Shown here one piece after another: positions 1 to 7,566 of a stretch of DNA of 64,000 nucleotides. The stretch's first letter is position 1. Every line of letters starts with the position of its first letter. The notes under the pieces are model-generated. The model searched no databases, was not told where the DNA came from, and saw only the letters and a list, made by a program, of their open reading frames with translations. This DNA is from Lagierella massiliensis (GTDB lineage Bacteria; Bacillota; Clostridia; Tissierellales; Peptoniphilaceae), in contig JAUNLT010000002.1 of NCBI GenBank assembly GCA_030532135.1, forward strand, positions 1 to 64,000. The letters run 5' to 3'. The position numbers and the translations under genes are program-made.

Positions 1-346
1 TAGCAATGATCTTTGTGTATCCTGTATTTTTTATTAAATGCTTTCCATAAAATAAGGCTCCATTTAAAGCGTAATCACAAATTGAAGAAATGTCTTCATC
101 AAGAATACCTTCACTTGTTCTATTTTCATGATAAGACATAGATTTTTTGTCTTCAATTACTATTATGAAATCTTTTACTATTCCTACATATTCTGGAAAA
201 CCAACCTTTCCAGTACCTCTCTTTGATGCAGTTTTTAAAGCATTATCTATTTCTTTTATTGAAGATCCTTGTGGATCTAGAGAAATATTTGCTTCTTTTA
301 AAAGATCGTAAACCCATAAATCTGTAGCTTTTTCTTTTTTAATCAT
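1..346 (-). CDS. N6-adenine DNA methylase (type I R-M HsdM-like), N-terminal part, runs off window
   Basis: The reading frame is open from an ATG to the left edge and gives 115 residues beginning MIKKEKATDLWVYDLL. The stretch with KTASKRGTGKVGFPE and KDFIIVIEDKKS, followed by CDYALNGALFYGKHL, resembles the N-terminal region of N-6 DNA methylases of type I or stand-alone restriction-modification systems, where this part precedes the SAM-binding methylase core. The core itself (the NPPF/NPPY motif) would lie outside the window, so catalytic competence cannot be judged. A GGAG motif seven bases upstream supports the chosen ATG. The gene points away from katA and is separated from it by a hairpin terminator. 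The assignment rests on remembered family resemblance of the N-terminal segment. Confidence 0.7.
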   Translation of the reverse strand, partial: MIKKEKATDLWVYDLLKEANISLDPQGSSIKEIDNALKTASKRGTGKVGFPEYVGIVKDFIIVIEDKKSMSYHENRTSEGILDEDISSICDYALNGALFYGKHLIKNTGYTKIIA

Positions 347-651
347 TTTTATACTCCAAATTTTGAATGTATTACATTAACATTCTTATTTCTCCTCTTT
401 TTTGGATAGCTAGAGGAGTCTATCATGTTTTTAAAGGCTAATTTATTTTCTCAACTTATTTTAGGTATTAATATGTAATATATAAATATATATATATGTC
501 CTAGGTACATTTTTATATTAAATTATAACATGTTTTACATCTTTTAAAAAAAACTACTGTAATTTAAAATCGGCATAAGGTTTCCCTTATGCCGATTATT
601 CTTATAGAATGAGCTTTTTAATTAAAATCTCCATTATTTATTTTTTAATAA
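347..651. other. Intergenic region between methylase and catalase genes
   Basis: No gene is visible. The stretch is very AT-rich, with a run of alternating TA around 480-500. An imperfect hairpin (CTCCTCT at 392-398 with AGAGGAG at 412-418) lies just upstream of the methylase gene and could be a leader element; its role is unknown. The catalase-side part contains a strong hairpin terminator listed separately. Confidence 0.6.
568..600 (-). terminator. Hairpin terminator downstream of katA
   Basis: The 13-bp perfect stem AATCGGCATAAGG / CCTTATGCCGATT has a TTTC loop and A/T-rich flanks on both sides, so it may work in both directions. It is placed to end katA transcripts. A nearly identical stem reappears at 13471-13504. 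Confidence 0.7.
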
Positions 652-2376
652 TTAAAGAACGTATGGATCGTCCATTGGGTCTATGAATTTTTCAGGATCG
701 TAATCTGTACTTATTTCTTCCCAGTCTTTCATTCCTAAATTTTCTGACGGCACATCCAACTCTGGGTGTAGATTGTTAGCTTTATAATTACCTTCTCTTG
801 AGTCTCTCATCTTAGCTGTTTCTAAATCTACATCATCGATATTTATGTTAAGAGCTTTTGCAAGTCTTCTTCCATAATCTTCGTCTGCCATATAGCAGTT
901 TGCTATATGTCTGTGTTTTATTTGTAGTGTTGAATCTCCCATATTTCTTGCTGTGTTTTCGCAAAGAACTTGTTTTTGATCCTCTGTCATTGCTCTATAT
1001 AACATTCCTGGTTGTGTATAGTAGTCGTGATCATCTTCTCTAAAGTCGTATCTATACACATCTCCACCGTCTTGTTTTGGTTCATATCCTCTAGGGTCTT
1101 CTTCCCAATTTCCATAAGAGTTAGGCTCATAGTGATTTTCTGCTCCTAGATTTCCATCAACTCTCATTTGTCCGTCTCTATGCCAAGGGTGATAGTCTTC
1201 TTTTTTCATGCCTCTAGGTGAGTTTACAGGTATTTGATGATGATTTACACCAAGTCTATAGCGTTGAGCATCTCCATACATCATAATTCTTGCTTGTAAC
1301 ATTCTATCTGGTGAAAAACCAATTCCAGGTACATTTTGTCCAGGATTAAAAGCAGCCTGTTCCACGTCTTGATGGAAGTTCTCTGCATTTCTATTTAACT
1401 CGAATTCTCCTACTTCTATGAAAGGAAAATCTTTTTTTAGCCACATCTTAGTTAAGTCAAACGGATTGTAATCTAAGTTTTTAGCTTGTTCCAATGTCAT
1501 TACTTGAATATACATCTTCCACTTTGGATACATTCCTTTTTCTATGGATTCAAATAAGTCTCTAACATTTGACTCCCTGTCCATACCAATAACTTTTTCA
1601 GCTTCTTGGTCGGTTAGATTTTGTATTCCTTGTTGAGATCTTAAGTGGAATTTAACCCAAACTTTTTCGTTCTTGTCATTAATTAGTGAATAGGTATGTG
1701 ATCCAAATCCGTGCATATATCTAAATGAAGAAGGAATTCCCCTATCACTCATGGTAATAGTTACTTGAAGTAGTGACTCTGGAAGTGATGACCAGAAGTC
1801 CCAATTTGTGTTTGCACTTCTTAGATGAGTATGAGGGTCTCTTTTTACTGCGTGATTTAGGTCTATAAATTTCATAGGGTCTCTAAAGAAAAATACCGGT
1901 GTATTGTTTCCAACTAGATCCCAGTTACCTTCTTCAGTATAGAACTTTAAAGCAAAACCTCTTATATCTCTTTCAGCATCTGCAGCTCCTCTTTCTCCTG
2001 CAACTGTAGAAAATCTTGCAAACATTTCTGTTTTCTTTCCTACTTCTGAAAAAATCTTTGCCTTTGTATACTTTGTAATGTCGTTTGTAACAGTAAATGT
2101 TCCAAAAGCACCTGATCCTTTAGCGTGCATTCTTCTTTCAGGAATAACTTCTCTGTTAAAGTGTGCGTGTTTTTCAAATAGCCAAACATCTTCCAATACT
2201 CCAGGTCCTCTAACACCAGCTGTCATTGTGTCTTGGTTATTTTCTACCGGCGCTCCTGAAGCTCTTTGAATTTTTGCATTTTGACCTTTATTTGGATTTT
2301 TACTAGGTAAATGATCTCCTAGACCATTTTTACTCATTGGATCTTTCATTCCCATATTGTCTTTGTTTTCTTTCAT
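652..2376 (-). CDS. katA: Monofunctional haem catalase
   Basis: Disproportionates H2O2 to water and oxygen in the cytoplasm. The 574-residue product is long for a small-subunit catalase because of a polar N-terminal extension of about 45 residues. Active-site residues are in place: His84 in [14 protein letters not shown], Asn157 in [16 protein letters not shown], and the haem-ligand Tyr367 in the segment [16 protein letters not shown]; these match bovine-type His75, Asn148 and Tyr358 with the expected +9 offset. An AAGGAGAATAAT ribosome site supports the start. It stands alone between two terminators. I did not find a convincing PerR operator upstream. An H2O2-forming pyruvate oxidase is encoded elsewhere in this window, which gives the catalase an obvious substrate source. 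Confidence 0.97.
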   Translation of the reverse strand: MKENKDNMGMKDPMSKNGLGDHLPSKNPNKGQNAKIQRASGAPVENNQDTMTAGVRGPGVLEDVWLFEKHAHFNREVIPERRMHAKGSGAFGTFTVTNDITKYTKAKIFSEVGKKTEMFARFSTVAGERGAADAERDIRGFALKFYTEEGNWDLVGNNTPVFFFRDPMKFIDLNHAVKRDPHTHLRSANTNWDFWSSLPESLLQVTITMSDRGIPSSFRYMHGFGSHTYSLINDKNEKVWVKFHLRSQQGIQNLTDQEAEKVIGMDRESNVRDLFESIEKGMYPKWKMYIQVMTLEQAKNLDYNPFDLTKMWLKKDFPFIEVGEFELNRNAENFHQDVEQAAFNPGQNVPGIGFSPDRMLQARIMMYGDAQRYRLGVNHHQIPVNSPRGMKKEDYHPWHRDGQMRVDGNLGAENHYEPNSYGNWEEDPRGYEPKQDGGDVYRYDFREDDHDYYTQPGMLYRAMTEDQKQVLCENTARNMGDSTLQIKHRHIANCYMADEDYGRRLAKALNINIDDVDLETAKMRDSREGNYKANNLHPELDVPSENLGMKDWEEISTDYDPEKFIDPMDDPYVL

Positions 2377-2795
2377 ATTATTCTCCTTTCTTAATTCAGA
2401 CCTAATAAATTTCAGTTAAATTTGTAAATCTATCTGAGATTTATTATTTTTACATCTATAAAATTTAATATTTTCACAGTAAGTTGAAACTTTACCGCAA
2501 ATTTCTTTATCTAATCCATAAGGTTAACCTTACCAATTAATTGTTAATAAAATTTGTAGTCTAATTTTTTCAAAAGTCTCAATATATATATATCCAATTG
2601 AAAAATAATATAACAAAGGTCTTTATATTGTTTTTTTATTAGTTTTATTACTGAGTTTTCTTTTTTACAGGTTTTAATTTTTTAAACTATTCATTTTATT
2701 TGCTATTAGAAATTAAAAAAGAGACTAAATTTAGTCTCTCGTTATTTTGATATTTTAAACTTTTATAAATCTAGTCTCTTGTCGTTTTATTATTT
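2377..2795. other. Intergenic region upstream of katA
   Basis: AT-rich with no supported gene. It should hold the katA promoter, but no clear -35/-10 pair or PerR box could be chosen. The far end holds the terminator of the next gene, and a partial repeat of the sequence tctagtctcttg near 2771 echoes the terminator arm. Confidence 0.5.
2714..2738 (-). terminator. Rho-independent terminator of the LexA-promoter gene
   Basis: The perfect 18-base palindrome GAGACTAAATTTAGTCTC is followed on the minus strand by six T. It lies about 57 bases past the stop codon of the small upstream gene. Confidence 0.75.
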
Positions 2796-3254
2796 TTAAA
2801 TTTTTACAAATCTCTTCCTATCTTCAATTAACATACCGCAAAGGATACCGTTGTTAATTTTTCTTCTAATTGTCGTCTTGTCATCTAAAACTCTAATTTT
2901 GTCACCGTTTTTCAAGTACAATATCCCGTCTCTATGTTTATCAATCTGTTTTAAATTTACAAAGGTCTGTGTACCGTCATTTTTACAAAGGGGCTTACGG
3001 GTTTTAATTCCTATGTAGATATAATCTTGATTAAAGACATAAGGAAGGGATTTTCTTATGGTAAGAAATCTTTTAATAATTTGATGTACCTGGGCCATAT
3101 CCACTAAATCCTCTTTCGCCATGTTTTTCAATATGGTGGGGATTTTTATACTTTCAATTTCAGTATCGCCGTTATTAAGATGAACCTTGGTACAATCCCC
3201 AAGTCCATCACAATATATTGGCTCTAATGCAACTATCTCCTCTTTATAATACAT
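2796..3254 (-). CDS. Small protein with weak ComK-like layout, SOS-type promoter
   Basis: A 152-residue cytoplasmic protein without signal peptide or membrane segment. A longer frame exists upstream, but its first codon lies upstream of the -35 element, whereas the ATG used here has a GGAGGGATAGT ribosome site and sits just after the -10. The C-terminal half (YIYIGIKTRKPLC, FVNLKQI, then a short strand with KNGDKIRVL) has the same order as the competence regulator ComK region with a Phe/Ile-rich strand, a Cys-Trp/Phe segment and an F-x-NG-x-x strand; the ComK CxSSYxGR motif is absent. The resemblance is weak and the function is unknown. Its single-gene unit has its own LexA-type promoter and terminator, which suggests a DNA-damage-induced role. 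Confidence 0.75.
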   Translation of the reverse strand: MYYKEEIVALEPIYCDGLGDCTKVHLNNGDTEIESIKIPTILKNMAKEDLVDMAQVHQIIKRFLTIRKSLPYVFNQDYIYIGIKTRKPLCKNDGTQTFVNLKQIDKHRDGILYLKNGDKIRVLDDKTTIRRKINNGILCGMLIEDRKRFVKI

Positions 3255-3273
3255 ACTATCCCTCCATAGGGAA

Positions 3274-3302
3274 AGTATAACAGAACATATGTTCTGTGTC
3301 AA
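3274..3302 (-). promoter_or_regulatory. Consensus promoter with LexA/DinR box as its spacer
   Basis: On the minus strand the -35 TTGACA (3297-3302) and -10 TATACT (3274-3279) are separated by exactly 17 bases, and these 17 bases lie inside the 18-base palindrome ACAGAACATATGTTCTGT (3280-3297). Its core GAACATATGTTC fits the Gram-positive SOS box GAAC-N4-GTTC (B. subtilis consensus CGAACRNRYGTTYC). A repressor bound here would block RNA polymerase completely. Confidence 0.85.
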
Positions 3303-3318
3303 TCTAATCAATTTCTTT

Positions 3319-4278
3319 TTATTTAATCTGTCTTAATTGACTTTCCACCTTTTTTGACACAGAACTTTCTCCTCCTACAATAATAATTTTCTTAATATTT
3401 TTGTTATTGTTGATAAAATCACTTACTGCTTTATTTAAATTTTCTTTTTCTGTTAAGAGTATTGCTCCATTGTTCAAAACTGTAAGTGGTGCTGAAGAAA
3501 GAGCATCAGGATAATTTCTTCCATCTACAAGTATAACTGTGTTTATAGTTTTGTTTAATCTCAACTTATATTCTTTTGCAATTTCTACAGCTGTATCATA
3601 TCTACTTTTTCCTTTAATTCTAACTTTTTCCACATAGCCTTTTGGTACTGAATTTGTACCTCCAAATGCCATATAGTATCTTATATTTTCTGTTTTGTCC
3701 TTTACATATGGATACAAATACGTCAGTGAATCTAATTGAGCTACAAAGGGTGCTGCACTTAAACTATCTGCAAAATTATACCCATCAACCATAGCTATTC
3801 TTTCACCTTGAGTAACATATTCAGCATATTTATATCTAAGTTTTGCTATTTCTTTTGCTGTTTCCAGTCTGTCATATCCTTTAGCTCTATCTACAGAAAA
3901 GCCATTTGAAATCAATTGTTCATAAACTGTTTTGGAAATTGTTTTTTCTCCACCTAATAAAAATACTTTTTTGGTATTAAGCCTTTTTAACTCTGTAATA
4001 ACTCCTTGAGGTATCACATTCTCTTTTACAAGTAGTATTGGAGCCTTTATCTGAACTGCTAAAGTTCCACCAACTAAAGCATCTGGATAGTTGTCTCCTG
4101 ATGCTATAATTGCATAATTTGATGAAGTAAAGGTATTTTTAGAAACTTCTACTGCTGTATCATATCTGGAATTTCCCTTATATCTTACTATTTCTAAATT
4201 TTCTCTAGCAAATGTATTTGATGACAGTAATGTAGTAACCAATATTCCTGCTAGAATCAAATGTTTTATTATTTTCAT
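3319..4278 (-). CDS. Secreted protein made of three CWB2 repeats
   Basis: A 319-residue exported protein. Residues 1-24 are a signal peptide ending SSNTFA. The rest is three cell-wall-binding-2 (PF04122) repeats of about 95 residues, each opening with a RYxTAxE-type segment (RYDTAVEVSK, LETAKEIAK, RYDTAVEIAK), continuing with ASGDNYPDAL-like and ending with VFLLGGEKTIS or IIIVGGESSVS. CWB2 modules in clostridia attach proteins non-covalently to anionic wall polymers. There is no additional effector domain, so it may be a simple surface-layer-type protein. A GGAGG ribosome site precedes the ATG. The stop is only 17 bases from the -35 of the next gene, and no terminator separates them. Confidence 0.9.
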   Translation of the reverse strand: MKIIKHLILAGILVTTLLSSNTFARENLEIVRYKGNSRYDTAVEVSKNTFTSSNYAIIASGDNYPDALVGGTLAVQIKAPILLVKENVIPQGVITELKRLNTKKVFLLGGEKTISKTVYEQLISNGFSVDRAKGYDRLETAKEIAKLRYKYAEYVTQGERIAMVDGYNFADSLSAAPFVAQLDSLTYLYPYVKDKTENIRYYMAFGGTNSVPKGYVEKVRIKGKSRYDTAVEIAKEYKLRLNKTINTVILVDGRNYPDALSSAPLTVLNNGAILLTEKENLNKAVSDFINNNKNIKKIIIVGGESSVSKKVESQLRQIK

Positions 4279-4514
4279 ATATTCCTCCTTTTCATAATTA
4301 TAACGGTTTAGGCTAAAGTTTTAAAATAAGATAGTCTATTTTATTTACTATGGATAATGTAAAGTCTTACCTTGTGATTTTTTATTTTATTACTTATTTA
4401 AATTTTCTCTAATATTTGTATTTAGTAAGTTATTTTAATTTATATGGTATCTATTAAAGGTTGGTTTTAAATTCTTTTCTATTTATAGTAAAATTAGATA
4501 AACGAGGTGAATTT

Positions 4515-5630
4515 ATGAAAACTGTAATCCTTGCAGGTGCAGGACATGGTCATATTCAAATTTTAAGTAAGCTTAAGTCTATGAATTTAAATAATTTAAA
4601 TATCATCGTGATAACTAATTACTCTAGACAATTTTATTCGGGAATGCTCCCAGGATATATTTGTGGAAAATATTCTATTGATGACATTTCTTTTGATGTT
4701 TCTAAATACTGTAACAATCCAAACATAAGCCTTTATTACGATGAGATTGTAGAAGTTAATAGGTATGAAAATTATATTAGGACTATGTCTAATAAGTTTT
4801 ACTATGATTTTCTATCTTTGAATCTAGGTTCTAAGTCTATAGAGTCCTTTGGTCCTGAAAGAAAATCTCTACAATATGTCAAACCAATTAAAAACTTTTC
4901 TTCTTTAAAGGATCTTGAGCATATTAAAAGACTTTTAATCGTAGGTGGAGGTGCGTCTGGAGTTGAACTTGCTTTATCTTATCGCTGTAAATATAAAAAC
5001 TTGGATATTACAATAGTTCATAGCGGAAATGAGATTTTACCTAGGTTTAACCATAGAACAAGATTTATTTGTTCTAAACTCTTGTTTGATAAAAATATTA
5101 AGCTTATTCTTAATAAAAAAATTCAAAAGATTGAAGGTAAAACTGCATATTTTAAAGACAATAAAATTGATTTTGATTTAGCTATAGTGAGTACAGGAGT
5201 TACCGGAGTAGATATAAAGTTTACAGGATTTGAAGTTGATGAGAAAAACTTTTTAAAAGTTGACAATAAATTATTCGCCTGTGAAAATGTACTTGCAATG
5301 GGAGATATGGTTCATTTGAAAAATTTCCCTAATTTACCAAAAGTTGGAGTTTTTGCCATAAAAATGACCCCTATTTTGTTAAATAACTTATTTTATGAAA
5401 TCTTTAACATTGGCGAATTAAAACATTATATTCCTCAAAGATACTATTTGCAAATTTTAAATACTGGCGATGGAAATGCAATACTTTCATATGGCTTTTT
5501 TGCAATTTATTCTAGGTGGGCATTTAAATTGAAAGATTTTATAGATAAAAACTACATGAAAGGTAATTTAATAAATCAAAATCCTTTAAAAAATAAAATA
5601 AGACTAAATTTTTATAAAAACAAACTCTAA
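4515..5630 (+). CDS. SelD-associated FAD/NAD(P)H oxidoreductase
   Basis: A 371-residue two-dinucleotide-fold oxidoreductase. The first fold is at the N terminus (ILAGAGHGHIQIL, where classic GxGxxG becomes GAGHGH), followed by YSGMLPGYICGKY; the second is at about residues 135-160 (LLIVGGGASGVELAL); the FAD-binding C-terminal segment has AMGDMVHL and then KVGVFAIKMTPILLNNL. These features match the TIGR03169 family, whose members are fused to or encoded with selenophosphate synthetase SelD. Upstream in-frame ATG at 4461 lacks a ribosome site; the chosen ATG follows GAGGTGAATTT. SelD itself is not in the window, but a UGA-containing ArsS-like gene lies at the right end. The electron acceptor is unknown. 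Confidence 0.85.
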   Translation: MKTVILAGAGHGHIQILSKLKSMNLNNLNIIVITNYSRQFYSGMLPGYICGKYSIDDISFDVSKYCNNPNISLYYDEIVEVNRYENYIRTMSNKFYYDFLSLNLGSKSIESFGPERKSLQYVKPIKNFSSLKDLEHIKRLLIVGGGASGVELALSYRCKYKNLDITIVHSGNEILPRFNHRTRFICSKLLFDKNIKLILNKKIQKIEGKTAYFKDNKIDFDLAIVSTGVTGVDIKFTGFEVDEKNFLKVDNKLFACENVLAMGDMVHLKNFPNLPKVGVFAIKMTPILLNNLFYEIFNIGELKHYIPQRYYLQILNTGDGNAILSYGFFAIYSRWAFKLKDFIDKNYMKGNLINQNPLKNKIRLNFYKNKL

Positions 5631-5679
5631 TTCTTACAAAATTTCAACAAATACGTTTTTGAAGGCTTTTGTAACCTAT

Positions 5680-5708
5680 TTGTAACTACTTTTTTATTTA
5701 TATATGCT
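5680..5708 (+). promoter_or_regulatory. Candidate promoter of a small RNA
   Basis: TTGTAA (5680-5685) and TATGCT (5703-5708) with a 17-base spacer would start transcription near 5715, directly upstream of a structured segment that ends in a terminator. Confidence 0.5.
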
Positions 5709-5714
5709 ATTATT

Positions 5715-5800
5715 AAATCAAACAATAGGTCAAACTTTTGTTCATCCTCCCAAAGTGAACCTAAGACCTATAATTCAAGCCCGATTATTCGGGCTTTTTA
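5715..5800 (+). ncRNA. Probable small RNA of about 85 nt with UCCUCCC loop
   Basis: Between the oxidoreductase gene and the convergent PspC gene lie a promoter-like sequence, a folded segment and a terminator. The fold has an outer helix ATAGGTC (5725-5731) with GACCTAT (5765-5771) and an inner helix either GTTCA/TGAAC or ACTTTTG/CAAAGT. Both alternatives leave TCCTCCC (5745-5751 region) unpaired in the loop. C-rich loops that pair with Shine-Dalgarno sequences are typical of Firmicutes regulatory RNAs (for example RsaE/RoxS and LhrC classes), but this is not recognised as one of them. It could also be the 3' untranslated region of the oxidoreductase mRNA. No reading frame with a ribosome site is present. 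Confidence 0.5.
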
Positions 5801-5801
5801 T
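5777..5801 (+). terminator. Rho-independent terminator
   Basis: Stem AAGCCCGA / TCGGGCTT with TTAT loop, followed by TTTTTATTTTAT. It ends the putative small RNA and any read-through from the oxidoreductase gene. Confidence 0.85.
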
Positions 5802-5889
5802 TTTATCTATTTAGTTTTAAATTTTACAAAATATATCTCATCTTATTTATAATTTTAATATTAAAACTTTTTACCCTACAATCATACAT

Positions 5890-5915
5890 AAAAAAACATC
5901 TACTAAAGTAGATGT
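5890..5915 (-). terminator. Terminator of the cysS-thyA-dfrA-pspC unit
   Basis: Stem ACATCTAC / GTAGATGT with a 4-base loop; on the minus strand it is followed by TTTTTT. It lies nine bases past the PspC gene. Confidence 0.8.
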
Positions 5916-5923
5916 CTTAATTT

Positions 5924-6190
5924 CTATTCTATATCTATATAATCATCATCGAATCCGTTTTCTTTATAACTATTGTCTTTAAAATTCTTGTCACTAGGGT
6001 AGATATCTTCTTTCCATGGTAAAACAATCGCCGCTACTATATATGCTACAACTCCTGTAAAATAAAATAATCCAAATACGGCAGTTATTATTCTCACAAT
6101 TGAAACGTCCACTCCAAAGTATTCGGAAAGTCCAAGACAAACCCCTTGAATCATTCTTCCCTCTCTTACTTTATATAACTTTTTTTGCAT
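5924..6190 (-). CDS. PspC-domain membrane protein
   Basis: An 88-residue protein with the PspC signature: KLYKVREGRMIQGVCLGLSE at the N terminus, then the ...YFGVDVSIVRI segment and one hydrophobic segment at about 38-58 (FGLFYFTGVVAYIVAAIVLP), ending with an acidic tail of about 25 residues. PspC proteins sit in the cytoplasmic membrane and take part in envelope-stress responses in some bacteria; the role of this short Gram-positive version is not established. It starts one base after the dihydrofolate reductase stop, with GAGGTGTAAA as ribosome site, so it is translationally coupled. Confidence 0.9.
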   Translation of the reverse strand: MQKKLYKVREGRMIQGVCLGLSEYFGVDVSIVRIITAVFGLFYFTGVVAYIVAAIVLPWKEDIYPSDKNFKDNSYKENGFDDDYIDIE

Positions 6191-6191
6191 T

Positions 6192-6695
6192 TTACACCTC
6201 TTTTAAATTTAAATTTCTATACCAATTAAAGCTATAATTTATTCCTTCCCAGTTATAAGTATCTGTTTCATTTATAAGTTCCCAGTTATCATCTTCATCA
6301 AGATTTAGAAAGTATCTATCAGCTTCATCAAATTTCTTTTGAATTTTTGTAATTATACATTCTTCACAGTAATCTAGAAACTGTCTATATATGGAATCTC
6401 CTCCAACTATCATAGTGTTTTCAATTCCTAATTTTTTAATCTTTTCAAGTGCTTCCTCAAGACTTCTAACAACTATTACATTTTCTCTTTCTTCCATATT
6501 TCTAGATACTACGATATTTGTTCTATTTTTTAGAGGTCTTCCTCCCGGTAGTGATTCTAGGGTGTTTCTTCCCATAACTACCACTTTTTCTCTAGTTTGT
6601 TCTACAAAAAACTGCATATCATCGGGTATGGAAATGAGCATATCATTATCTTTTCCAATTGCCCAGTTCTCATCTACTGCTACTATGGCTTTCAT
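6192..6695 (-). CDS. folA: Dihydrofolate reductase
   Basis: Reduces dihydrofolate to tetrahydrofolate with NADPH, regenerating the cofactor oxidised by the adjacent thymidylate synthase. The 167-residue product has the chromosomal DHFR landmarks: AIVAVDENWAIGKDNDML, the substrate-binding acidic residue in IPDDMQFF (Asp26 here), VVMGRNTLESLPGGRPLKNR and MIVGGDSIYRQFL. The frame opens with two ATG codons; the second is chosen because it is six bases from the GGAG, the first only three. It follows thyA by about ten bases, the usual thyA-folA coupling. Confidence 0.95.
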   Translation of the reverse strand: MKAIVAVDENWAIGKDNDMLISIPDDMQFFVEQTREKVVVMGRNTLESLPGGRPLKNRTNIVVSRNMEERENVIVVRSLEEALEKIKKLGIENTMIVGGDSIYRQFLDYCEECIITKIQKKFDEADRYFLNLDEDDNWELINETDTYNWEGINYSFNWYRNLNLKEV

Positions 6696-6705
6696 CATTC
6701 ACTCC

Positions 6706-7536
6706 TTATATGGCTACGGGTATATTTTTTATCTGAGGCCCTTTTTGGTAATTTTCTAAGGAAAAGTCCTCCACAGTAAATTTGTAGAAGTCTTTTACCT
6801 CTTTATTCATCTTAAACTTCGGTGGGTCATATGTCTTTCTTTCAATAAGTTCTTTTATAATTGGAACATGTCTATCGTAGATATGTGCGTCTGCTATAAC
6901 ATGGACAAGCTCTCCAACTTCAAGTCCACTCACCTGTGCAAACATATGCAAAAGCACTGAATATTGCACTACATTCCAGTTATTTGCTGCTAGAATGTCT
7001 TGTGATCTCTGATTTAAAATCCCATTTAATTTATTTCCAGTAACATTAAAAGTCATGGAATATGCACAAGGATAAAGTTTCATCTCATGTAAATCTTCAA
7101 AGTTATATATATTGGTCATAATCCTTCTAGAATATGGGTTGTTTTTCAAATCGAACAAAACCCTATCTACTTGATCAAATTCCCCTTCTTTATACTTGTG
7201 TTTTATACCTAGCTGGTACCCATACGCCTTTCCTATAGTTCCCTTTTCATCTGTCCAGCTGTTCCAAATAGAGGATTTTAAATCTTTTACTTGGTTTGAC
7301 TTTTTTTGCCAAATCCAAAGAAGTTCATCCACTGCAAGTTTTAAAGGGGTTGGTCTAAGTGTAAGTATGGGAAACTCTTCTGACAAATCATACCTGTTTA
7401 CTATACCAAAACTCTTAATGGTATGTGCCGGTGTGTTGTCTTCCCAATGTGGTCTAACCTGCTGTCCTTCTGAAGAGTATCCGTTTTCAAGTATATTCTT
7501 GCACATCTCTATAAATATATCATCAGCTCTGCTCAT
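6706..7536 (-). CDS. thyA: Thymidylate synthase
   Basis: Methylates dUMP to dTMP with methylene-tetrahydrofolate. At 276 residues it is the usual ThyA length. The catalytic cysteine is Cys157 in LYPCAYSMTFNV; the phosphate-binding Arg137-Arg138 pair is in YSRRIMTNIYN; QRSQDILAANNWN and HVIADAHIYDRH complete the nucleotide site. The C-terminus ends IPVAI, with the conserved last residues of the family. AAAGGAAG precedes the ATG. It lies 30 bases after cysS and before folA on the same strand, indicating one operon. Confidence 0.97.
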   Translation of the reverse strand: MSRADDIFIEMCKNILENGYSSEGQQVRPHWEDNTPAHTIKSFGIVNRYDLSEEFPILTLRPTPLKLAVDELLWIWQKKSNQVKDLKSSIWNSWTDEKGTIGKAYGYQLGIKHKYKEGEFDQVDRVLFDLKNNPYSRRIMTNIYNFEDLHEMKLYPCAYSMTFNVTGNKLNGILNQRSQDILAANNWNVVQYSVLLHMFAQVSGLEVGELVHVIADAHIYDRHVPIIKELIERKTYDPPKFKMNKEVKDFYKFTVEDFSLENYQKGPQIKNIPVAI

Positions 7537-7566
7537 GTTAATCTTCCTTTATTATTTTATTTGTTC

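Noticed and set aside
480..500. Alternating TA tract as a replication or recombination site
   Set aside because: A short run of alternating TA is common in such AT-rich intergenic DNA, and no DnaA boxes or other features accompany it.
858..1043. Plus-strand open frame inside katA, and many similar antisense frames across the window
   Set aside because: They lie opposite well-supported genes, lack ribosome sites and have no recognisable family. They are by-products of coding on the other strand.
2377..2480. PerR box upstream of katA
   Set aside because: AT-rich sequence gives many partial matches, but none reaches the symmetric TTATAAT-N-ATTATAA pattern convincingly.
3255..3311. Longer N-terminal form of the LexA-promoter gene
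   Set aside because: The extra start lies upstream of the -35 element and lacks a ribosome site; the promoter and GGAGGG support the shorter protein.
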